5,357 nt of DNA, taken from contig CAYSAA010000143.1 in assembly GCA_964428905.1 (NCBI GenBank), positions 1 to 5,357 on the forward strand, in the 5' to 3' direction. The translations under genes and the position numbers were made by a program. Source of the DNA: CAYSAA01 sp964428905. GTDB lineage: Bacteria > Atribacterota > Phoenicimicrobiia > Phoenicimicrobiales > Stramentimicrobiaceae. Positions 1-5,009 of the stretch are shown here, piece after piece (the stretch's first letter is position 1; each line of letters opens with the position of its first letter). A model generated the notes under the pieces. It did not search any database and was not told where the DNA came from. It worked only from the letters and a program-made list of their open reading frames with translations.

Positions 1-125
1 GGGAATTCTTCCCCTTGAGAACCCCTAACATACTTTTTTGCTTAAAGTATAAAAATGATTGAAATGGTATGCTCTAGGTTAAAATTTGGCTTAGCGTAAT
101 ATTATTGTTTTATTTAAGAAATGAT
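1..125. other. Non-coding AT-rich end of the window
   Basis: I see no gene here on either strand. There is a 7-bp hairpin, ATACTTT at 30-36 with AAAGTAT at 44-50, and a 5-bp one at 1-13. Neither has the features of a strong terminator. A terminator for fmnB, if it exists, may be outside the window. Confidence 0.5.
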
Positions 126-170
126 TAGCTTATGATATTGAATTTTTTGAAATTCCATTACCATAAGCTA
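126..170. repeat. Stem-loop in the fmnB downstream region
   Basis: TAGCTTATG (126-134) pairs perfectly with CATAAGCTA (162-170), and inside it GAATTT (140-145) pairs with AAATTC (150-155) around a four-base loop. The two helices are separated by an unpaired internal loop. Neither strand shows a clean T run after the stem, so it is not a standard terminator, although it could block exonucleases and set the 3' end of the fmnB message. Confidence 0.45.
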
Positions 171-413
171 TCTTGCCTCTATTCAGGATTTCAGGTAAAA
201 AATCTTTCAGTTAGCTCATCTTTATCTTTATGGCAAAACCAATTTATTTAAGGTATATTTAAATCTGAAATCAATAAACATTAAATTAATAATATTTGGA
301 ATAAAATGGATGAGGAATTCCATAAACTGGATAAAGTTCGGGTCTAGAATCTCTTCCTTGACTGAATTAGTAAACTGATAATTTTCCGGCAGGTCAACTT
401 CTATTTTAGCATC
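130..413 (-). pseudogene. Possible decayed coding region downstream of fmnB (weak PTS EIIA resemblance)
   Basis: Directly after the fmnB stop, the same frame is open for 61 codons (231-413), beginning DAKIEVDLPENYQF, with no plausible start of its own. A neighbouring frame (191-247) then reads KDKDELTERF, and another (130-210) reads FLPEILNRGKIAYGNGIS before a stop. The last two, joined by a frameshift in a T run, resemble the start of a PTS EIIA domain of fructose/mannitol type ('dKdEli ... FL..vLeREkia.TayGNGIaiPH'). The three residues before the YGNG part and the IPH active-site segment are missing. If real, this is a relic of a PTS component or PTS-regulated activator. The similarity is short and needs frameshifts, so it may be chance, and the 61-codon part has no recognisable relation to it. 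Confidence 0.22.
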
Positions 414-1499
414 TTATTTAGCTAACAGTCTTTGGAAACCTGAACTGAATTTTTGCTCACCATTGGGCAATACCCAAAAAGCCTCTATGTTGGACATACT
501 CTCAATCAATTCCAGTCCTTGTTCTAACGGCATATTATATATCGCAGTTGACAAAGCATCGGCTTCGCCCGAATCTTCGCATGTGACAGTAATAGCAGTA
601 TAATACTCAGCAGGATACAATGTCTCCGGATCAATGATATGGTGGTACTTCTTTCCGTCAACTGTATAATAACGACTGTAGTTACCACTGGTTACCAGGG
701 AATGGTCTGACAGGTAGACTACAAGTAGGTTTGTTTCTTCGTTTAGGGTTTCCGGGTTTTGAATACCTACATTCCACAGTTCTCCGTTTGAATTTTTTCT
801 CCCAATTATTTTAACATTCCCTCCAACACTGATTAGTCCAGAGATAAATCCTCTTTTGATTGCCCTCTTGCTTACCTGCTCTATGGCATATCCTTTAGCA
901 ATCGCACCAACATCAAGACTCATCTCGGGATCTTCAAGAAACACAATGGATTCCTGTTCGTTAATGATGACCTTGTTAATGTCCGTGTGCCGGGCTGCTT
1001 CTTTAAGCAAATCCGTTGGCGGTAGTTTAGCATTCTCCGGGTCCTGTATACCCATTTCCCGATAATGATGCCATATAGATAAAACAGAACCAAGTGCGAC
1101 ATTTACTTTTCCATCTGTCTTTTTATAGACATCTTTAGCAAATCGAAGCAAATCAATGATTCGCTTGTCAACCTTTAACGGTTCTTCTCCGGCCTTATCA
1201 TTGATTTGCTTAATATTTACAAGGCCGTCATATTCATTGTATATGTCATAGAGCTGATGATATTCCTCTAAATCATTATATATCTGATTTACCTGTGCGT
1301 TAAATTCCTCTTTGCTATCCATATATGCCACAATCTGGGTAACTGTATCAAATAACAATAGAAATTGAGCTTCATATCGCTTTTTTTGCTGACCCTGGCA
1401 AGCTGTTAGGTTCAATATGAATACAAAGGTAATGATAATAAAAAATATTCTTACATATCTTTTTTGCCTGCTAGAATATAAATTCATTATTTTATTCAT
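414..1499 (-). CDS. fmnB: ApbE-family FAD:protein FMN transferase, lipoprotein (FmnB-like)
   Basis: This 361-residue lipoprotein belongs to the ApbE family, which uses FAD and Mg2+ to attach FMN through a phosphoester bond to Thr or Ser of target proteins outside the membrane. The signal peptide (1-33) ends in the lipobox LTAC with Cys34 lipidated. Family motifs in order are FDTVTQIVAY (50-59), TDGKVNVALGSV (128-139), LDVGAIAKGYA (195-205), SVGGN (224-228), TSGNYSRYY (270-278), HHIIDP (286-291) and EADALSTA (312-319). In the last, D314 and T318 correspond to the metal-binding positions. Nothing essential looks missing and the length is normal. The start at 1499 has only a weak GGGA 11 bases upstream, but it overlaps an upstream stop codon (TAATG); Met5 has no better site. 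The neighbouring lipoprotein with two SSVT sites is its obvious substrate. A terminator lies between the two genes, so fmnB may be expressed separately. Confidence 0.92.
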   Translation of the reverse strand: MNKIMNLYSSRQKRYVRIFFIIITFVFILNLTACQGQQKKRYEAQFLLLFDTVTQIVAYMDSKEEFNAQVNQIYNDLEEYHQLYDIYNEYDGLVNIKQINDKAGEEPLKVDKRIIDLLRFAKDVYKKTDGKVNVALGSVLSIWHHYREMGIQDPENAKLPPTDLLKEAARHTDINKVIINEQESIVFLEDPEMSLDVGAIAKGYAIEQVSKRAIKRGFISGLISVGGNVKIIGRKNSNGELWNVGIQNPETLNEETNLLVVYLSDHSLVTSGNYSRYYTVDGKKYHHIIDPETLYPAEYYTAITVTCEDSGEADALSTAIYNMPLEQGLELIESMSNIEAFWVLPNGEQKFSSGFQRLLAK

Positions 1500-1636
1500 T
1501 AAATTTTCTTTCCCGGAGTTTTAAGGAGCTGACTTTCCCGTGATTTACTCTCAATTAAGGATCTTTTAAATAGTGTAAATATCGCACCCGCAAAGCAGAT
1601 GGCTTTAAGAACCTCTAAAAGGGGTTCATTCTCTAA
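1499..1636 (-). pseudogene. Start-less 45-codon coding remnant coupled to fmnB
   Basis: On the minus strand a frame is open for 45 codons from 1636 and stops with a TAA that overlaps the fmnB ATG by one base (TAATG). There is no ATG in it, and stop codons lie immediately before it (1637-1639 and beyond). The predicted peptide looks protein-like: one hydrophobic stretch (AICFAGAIFTLF) followed by a basic, polar tail ending in KTPGKKI. It resembles the C-terminus of a membrane protein whose body has been deleted. In related loci a membrane-associated NADH dehydrogenase (Ndh2) with a C-terminal membrane extension is a common member, which makes it one candidate. I cannot confirm this by recognition, and the frame could also be open by chance. 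Confidence 0.4.
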
Positions 1637-1639
1637 TTA

Positions 1640-1759
1640 TTTTTAGTTAACCTTTTTCTACTATTTGAACTGAATATTTACAAACAATAGTACTCTTTTA
1701 GATTTCAGATGAAACATGATCATATGGATTATCTTGATATTTTTATGGTTAACTAAAAA
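1640..1759. repeat. 13-bp perfect inverted repeat, arms at 1640-1652 and 1747-1759
   Basis: TTTTTAGTTAACC at 1640-1652 is the exact reverse complement of GGTTAACTAAAAA at 1747-1759. The arms enclose 94 bases, and the right arm overlaps the left half of the pplA terminator stem. No target-site duplication is evident at the ends. It may be an alternative RNA pairing partner for the terminator stem, the ends of a tiny inserted element, or chance in AT-rich DNA. The centre, GTTAAC, is itself palindromic, so the repeat carries less information than its length suggests. Confidence 0.45.
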
Positions 1760-1793
1760 GAGAGACAGGTTAATTTTCTGCCTCTCTTTTTAG
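1753..1793 (-). terminator. Intrinsic terminator after pplA, possibly bidirectional
   Basis: Bases 1753-1764 pair perfectly with 1782-1793 (12 bp, CTAAAAAGAGAG with CTCTCTTTTTAG). After a single A/C mismatch, 1766-1768 pair with 1778-1780, closing a nine-base loop. Read on the minus strand, the stem ends in TTTTTAG, giving a U-rich 3' side 51 bases after the pplA stop. The plus-strand reading is equally T-rich, but no plus-strand gene is near. It most likely ends the dmkB-dmkA-eetA-eetB-pplA transcript and separates it from fmnB. Confidence 0.85.
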
Positions 1794-1843
1794 CTATAGA
1801 TTTACTTATGTTTATTAAAGATTATTCTAAAATTAGCTTCTGC

Positions 1844-3016
1844 CTATTTCGCTGCATCGTAAGCCTTTTCAAGTACTTTAAGAAAAGAGCCGATATCGAT
1901 GGTTACCGAAGAGGTTAATTCTGATTCAGTGGGCACACCTTCTTCGTTTAGGGAAATTCCCTTTACTTCTTCCACCGTTTTTCCGACTACATATTCTGCA
2001 AATGCATCTGCCTGTTCATACCATTCCTTGCCGATTTCTGAAACAGACTTCATTCCATAATCCTCTCCCAATTCATTTTTAGTCTTTGGAGATATGGATA
2101 AATCTGTAGTAATTTCTCCTTCCTGGTTAAAATTAACATTACTCTGGGAAGAATCGATCATACAGCTGGTGATTATACCATCCTGATCAAAAGTAACCGC
2201 CGCATAAGTTGAATACGCCTGTGCCTGACCCTCTTCCTCGGTTGTAGCATCCCCAGATCGGTCGATAGTAGTAATTACTCCAATCCCCAGTTTGTCATCT
2301 GTTTCTGCTCCACGATTCTCTGCATTGGCAACGGCTTCTTCCATTCCTGTAATATAATCTGAAATATGCATTGTGACAGATGAGGTCAATTCTGACTCAG
2401 TAGGTGTCCCTTCTTCGTTAACTGCAATTCCCTTCACTTCCTCCACTGTCTTACCAATCACATAGTTAGAAAGAGCACTTGCCTGCTCGTTCCATTCTTT
2501 TCCTATAGAAGAGGCAACAATCATTCCATATTCTTCCCCAAGTTCTTGTTTACCGACAAATTCTTTATCAAGAGGTGTAACAATCTCACCTGAGTTCGAG
2601 AAGTTTATTTTAGTCTGTGCTGAATCAATAGCACAGTTAGCTATCCGATTTTCCGAATCAGCAATAACTGCTACAATCACTGAATCAACCTGAGCTAAAC
2701 CATCTTCCTCTTCTCCCGCATCAGTTGATTTTTCAATTGAGGTATCTACAGCCAAGCCAGTTTTCGCACCAGTGCTTACCTCGGTGGATTCCTCAACATC
2801 TTCTGTAGCTGTTTGCTCACCTATCTCAGAGCTTTCTTCAGTATCTTCAGTAGTTGCTTCTTCGCTTATTTCGGAAATTTCTTCAGTAGCACCCTCTTCC
2901 TCTTCTGCCCCACATCCATGTAATGCAAATACAATAATGAAAGCACTTAGTATTAATAAAACTATTTTTAATATATTCCCTCTTCTCTTCGTATTTTTAC
3001 TTGCTAATCTATTCAT
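1844..3016 (-). CDS. pplA: Lipoprotein with two tandem FMN-binding domains (PplA-like extracellular electron carrier)
   Basis: This 390-residue secreted lipoprotein is predicted to carry two covalently bound FMN groups and to shuttle electrons outside the membrane, like Listeria PplA. Residues 1-34 form a signal peptide with basic N-terminus and hydrophobic core; the lipobox is L-H-G-C with Cys35 as the lipidated residue (His at -2 is uncommon). Residues 37-81 form a Glu/Ser/Thr-rich, probably disordered linker. Two homologous FMN-binding domains follow (about 103-232 and 262-388). Each ends in ESELTSSVT, with Thr215 and Thr372 the likely FMN attachment sites, 157 residues apart. Each also has one cysteine (C128, C285) at the equivalent position. 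The start at 3016 is chosen because AGGAGG lies six bases upstream. A longer frame to an ATG at 3067 has no ribosome binding site and would spoil the signal peptide. The gene ends 51 bases before a strong terminator. The ApbE-type enzyme needed to flavinylate it is encoded next. Confidence 0.9.
   Translation of the reverse strand: MNRLASKNTKRRGNILKIVLLILSAFIIVFALHGCGAEEEEGATEEISEISEEATTEDTEESSEIGEQTATEDVEESTEVSTGAKTGLAVDTSIEKSTDAGEEEDGLAQVDSVIVAVIADSENRIANCAIDSAQTKINFSNSGEIVTPLDKEFVGKQELGEEYGMIVASSIGKEWNEQASALSNYVIGKTVEEVKGIAVNEEGTPTESELTSSVTMHISDYITGMEEAVANAENRGAETDDKLGIGVITTIDRSGDATTEEEGQAQAYSTYAAVTFDQDGIITSCMIDSSQSNVNFNQEGEITTDLSISPKTKNELGEDYGMKSVSEIGKEWYEQADAFAEYVVGKTVEEVKGISLNEEGVPTESELTSSVTIDIGSFLKVLEKAYDAAK
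2774..2860 (-). repeat. Degenerate 15-codon duplication in the acidic linker of PplA
   Basis: Within the low-complexity linker, residues 53-66 (beginning EATTEDTEESS) and 68-81 (beginning QTATEDVEEST) align at 7 of 14 positions with an offset of 15 residues. The unit is rich in Glu, Ser and Thr and has no lysine or arginine. It probably arose by duplication of a short segment and lengthens the spacer between the lipid anchor and the first flavin domain. Confidence 0.5.
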
Positions 3017-3022
3017 TTTTTT

Positions 3023-3028
3023 CCTCCT
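3023..3028 (-). promoter_or_regulatory. Ribosome binding site that fixes the pplA start
   Basis: On the minus strand an AGGAGG core is followed by six A residues and then ATG at 3016. It is the strongest Shine-Dalgarno sequence in the window, and it decides against the ATG 51 bases further upstream at 3067. Its strength compared with the weak sites before the other genes suggests that the surface lipoprotein is translated at a higher level than the membrane components. That last point is inference. Confidence 0.9.
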
Positions 3029-3105
3029 ATTTTTTACTAATATTGACAATACTATTATTTTCCTCATATTATCTTATTGTTTAAAATTGTTAGTATTATT
3101 TTATA

Positions 3106-3633
3106 TTATACCAGTCTTTTGAGTACTGGTAAAAGAATCCTTAATAATGTTGCCGTCAACAAACCTGCAATAACACCGGATATCAATAAAACGGGAAGAT
3201 AAGCCCACATGCTTACACCTACATAGATTAAGGAAACTATTAGAAATTGACCTATATTATGAGAAACTGCACCTACAACGCTGATTCCTAGATAAGAAAC
3301 CTTTTCCTTCAATAAAAAAAGTATTAAGATCATACAGGTAATTGACAACATCCCTCCGGAAAGGCTTAATGTGCTCGCTATAAAACCTCTAGTAAAAAAA
3401 ACGAAAATTGCTTTTAAAATAGCAATAGAATAAGCTTGCTTGGCACCTAAAAAAAAGATAGCATACATTACCACAATATTTGATAAACCAAATTTAACAC
3501 CTGGCACTGCAATCGGCATAATGGGAAGCAAACTCTCAACTAAAGAAAGTATTAATGCAATGGCAAACAACAATCCACTAAAAACCAGAATTTGGATTCT
3601 ATTCATTTTTTCTGACAAAGGAAAAGTATCCAT
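3106..3633 (-). CDS. eetB: Gx transporter family membrane protein, ECF S-component-like (EetB-like)
   Basis: This 175-residue protein has five to six hydrophobic segments. It belongs to the family annotated as 'Gx transporter' or 'heptaprenyl diphosphate synthase component I', whose fold resembles the S components of ECF vitamin transporters. Family hallmarks are PGVKFGLSN (44-52), LSGGMLS (91-97) and GAVSHNIGQ (121-129), and the length is typical. In Listeria, EetB is one of the two membrane proteins required with EetA for flavin-based extracellular electron transfer. The older name as a prenyl synthase subunit probably comes only from co-occurrence with polyprenyl synthases, as seen here with dmkB. 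The start at 3633 is preceded by AAAGGA four bases away. The next Met (codon 10) has no such site, so the first is preferred. It sits 20 bases after eetA. The distance to the next gene is 89 bases of very AT-rich sequence without a clear terminator. Confidence 0.87.
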   Translation of the reverse strand: MDTFPLSEKMNRIQILVFSGLLFAIALILSLVESLLPIMPIAVPGVKFGLSNIVVMYAIFFLGAKQAYSIAILKAIFVFFTRGFIASTLSLSGGMLSITCMILILFLLKEKVSYLGISVVGAVSHNIGQFLIVSLIYVGVSMWAYLPVLLISGVIAGLLTATLLRILLPVLKRLV

Positions 3634-3653
3634 GCTATCCTTTCAAATTCATT

Positions 3654-4058
3654 TTAATTTCCAACCACGATATCTACTTCCCTGTCATTGTTTTCGGAAG
3701 TAACAATTTTTAATATTATCCCGTTAGGTAGACAGGCTGCAAATTCGCCTGGCCTAGATAGTTTTCCTGCCTTTACACATAATTTATGTGGACAGTCAGA
3801 TTCTTCAAAACAAATACCCCCATCTTCAAACAGGTGAAATACTACATTGGGATTTTCTTCTATAGAAAAAACTTGTTCTATACCGTTTCCTAAATCAACT
3901 GTTTTTACTAATTTTGAATAATAATAAATCTCTGCCTTGGGTGGTTCAGCTGGCATAAAATACTGATAGAAAAACCAGGATAAAAAACTAATGATGAATA
4001 TAAATAAAATGATGAATAGATCATATTTTTTAAAATATTTTAATTTTTCTCTTAACAC
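3654..4058 (-). CDS. eetA: Membrane-anchored NusG domain II protein (EetA-like)
   Basis: This 134-residue protein has one N-terminal membrane segment (about residues 13-33) and a predicted extracytoplasmic domain of the NusG-domain-II family (not the transcription factor NusG itself). Four cysteines lie in the family pattern: C83, C89 and C94 in the segment SDCPHKLC and just before it, and C109 in AACLPNG. The family signature is 'SDCPdk.C...G......aCLPN'. In the Listeria flavin-based electron transfer locus, EetA is a membrane component needed to move electrons from the quinone to surface acceptors; the chemistry of the four cysteines is not known to me. The start is GTG at 4058, overlapping the TAG stop of dmkA by one base. 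A GTGGA stretch about eight bases upstream is a modest ribosome binding site. The next gene begins 20 bases downstream. The domain call is strong; the symbol rests on the domain together with the neighbouring genes. Confidence 0.87.
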   Translation of the reverse strand: MLREKLKYFKKYDLFIILFIFIISFLSWFFYQYFMPAEPPKAEIYYYSKLVKTVDLGNGIEQVFSIEENPNVVFHLFEDGGICFEESDCPHKLCVKAGKLSRPGEFAACLPNGIILKIVTSENNDREVDIVVGN

Positions 4059-4963
4059 TATAATAATCCACTGAAAAAAATCAATAATGTATTGCTTCCC
4101 ATTATGATGATATAATTCTTTATCGAAACTAAGAAAGTAGTCTCTTTATTTTGCACTTTATAAAACTGCCTAATATGTTTATTCACTAGAAAAATGTTTA
4201 AAAATGATAATAAGACTAGAGGAGATAGAATATTTAATAACACCATCAGGATAGTTGCAATGTATGTTACATAATAAATCCAGGCAAATAAGGGAATTGC
4301 CTTGTCTCCTATATAGTAAGGCAATGTATACCTCTTAACTTTGACGTCTTTTTCTAAATCACAAATATTATTTGCCAGCATGATATTTGCTGTAGTGCAC
4401 ACCGGTGCAACCGACAACAAGATTATGGTTATAATAGGTAAAATATTCAGTTTGAGATACAAAGCCATTGAGGTGGCATTCAAATCAAATGTTAAAAACG
4501 TTCCTTCCGGCATATTGATATACAACATCAGAAAAGGTATAAAAAATCCGTAAAATAACCCCGATACTATTTCACCTAAAGGCAACCTGGATATAGGTAT
4601 GGGACCAAATGTATAAAGGATCCCGGATAAAAAACATATTCCACCCATGAACAGCACGATAATATCGGTAAGGACTACTAAATAAATTCCCAAAACTGTG
4701 CTAGTTACCAATAGTAATAATAACATAACCAGGGCATAATTGCGCTTGAACTGTAAAGTCTGATGGTTGGTTTTGGTATCAATATAGTTATTAATAGCCG
4801 TTGTTGCCAAATCAAAAATAAACATGGAAGCAAAAAACACCGAAGTTGCTAGCCAATCAATTGGTTGTTTAATATAAAAAAGGTATGCCAAAGCCAGCAA
4901 AAAAGCAAAGACACTGGTAATTTTGGTCTTGATTTCTATAAAGCTTAAAAACTTTTCCAACAT
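4058..4963 (-). CDS. dmkA: UbiA-family quinone prenyltransferase (DmkA/MenA-like)
   Basis: This 301-residue polytopic membrane protein belongs to the UbiA superfamily. Such enzymes transfer a polyprenyl tail to an aromatic head group; in MenA and DmkA the acceptor is 1,4-dihydroxy-2-naphthoate, giving demethylmenaquinone. About eight hydrophobic segments can be seen. The first Mg-diphosphate motif is at N58-xxx-D62, but the third position is N66 instead of the usual Asp. The second motif is complete, N198-xxx-D202-xxx-D206, and is followed by RYTLPYYIG, which resembles the post-motif 'KRTLA..LG' of MenA. YTFGP (117-121) and PLGE (128-131) also match MenA-type proteins. The start at 4963 lacks a strong ribosome binding site (only an AAAGAT-like stretch nearby). 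The stop codon overlaps the GTG start of the next gene by one base (TAGTG), which suggests translational coupling. Its position beside a polyprenyl synthase and eetA/eetB-like genes favours DmkA, dedicated to extracellular electron transfer, over the respiratory MenA. The acceptor specificity is inferred. Confidence 0.85.
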   Translation of the reverse strand: MLEKFLSFIEIKTKITSVFAFLLALAYLFYIKQPIDWLATSVFFASMFIFDLATTAINNYIDTKTNHQTLQFKRNYALVMLLLLLVTSTVLGIYLVVLTDIIVLFMGGICFLSGILYTFGPIPISRLPLGEIVSGLFYGFFIPFLMLYINMPEGTFLTFDLNATSMALYLKLNILPIITIILLSVAPVCTTANIMLANNICDLEKDVKVKRYTLPYYIGDKAIPLFAWIYYVTYIATILMVLLNILSPLVLLSFLNIFLVNKHIRQFYKVQNKETTFLVSIKNYIIIMGSNTLLIFFSGLL

Positions 4964-5009
4964 ATCTTTATTTTATAACTACTCTTTATCTTTTTTTAAA
5001 ACAAAATAA

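Larger units (their letters stand above)
1500..1843. other. 344-base gap between pplA and fmnB
   Basis: The gap holds the pplA terminator, a 13-bp inverted repeat and a start-less open tail overlapping fmnB, each listed separately. Bases 1660-1746 show no gene. I found no convincing sigma-A promoter for fmnB. The best minus-strand candidate, TTCAAA followed 18 bases later by TAAAAA just before 1640, matches the consensus at only four of six positions in each box. How fmnB is transcribed beyond the terminator is therefore unclear. Confidence 0.6.

Noticed and set aside
856..1102. Plus- and minus-strand frames inside fmnB (856-1065 plus, 920-1102 minus).
   Set aside because: Both lie wholly within the well-supported ApbE coding sequence, in other frames, and give peptides without recognisable features.
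3017..3067. A longer pplA reading frame starting at the ATG at 3067 (17 extra codons).
   Set aside because: No ribosome binding site precedes it, while a strong AGGAGG is ideally placed for the ATG at 3016. The extra residues would also sit awkwardly before an otherwise complete lipoprotein signal peptide.
3043..3072. TTGACA followed 18 bases later by TATTAT on the plus strand, a good sigma-A-like promoter match.
   Set aside because: It points into the antisense of eetB with no plus-strand gene downstream, and such matches are frequent in AT-rich DNA. The TTGACA is also part of an 11-base palindrome (TATTGACAATA) in the eetB-pplA gap, whose own meaning is unknown. Transcript start mapping could revive it.
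3049..3099. A 7-bp inverted repeat (AATACTA / TAGTATT on the minus strand) in the eetB-pplA gap as a possible attenuator.
   Set aside because: The loop is about 37 bases and the stem is almost all A-T, so it would be unstable and is expected by chance in this composition.
2772..3122. A 116-codon plus-strand open frame opposite pplA.
   Set aside because: It is the complement of the Glu/Ser-rich linker and signal peptide, which yields a serine-rich low-complexity product. It lacks a ribosome binding site and is a shadow of the real gene.
3440..4553. Plus-strand frames 3440-3703 and 4341-4553.
   Set aside because: They are opposite eetB/eetA and dmkA respectively, have no ribosome binding site or known motif, and reflect complement codon bias only.
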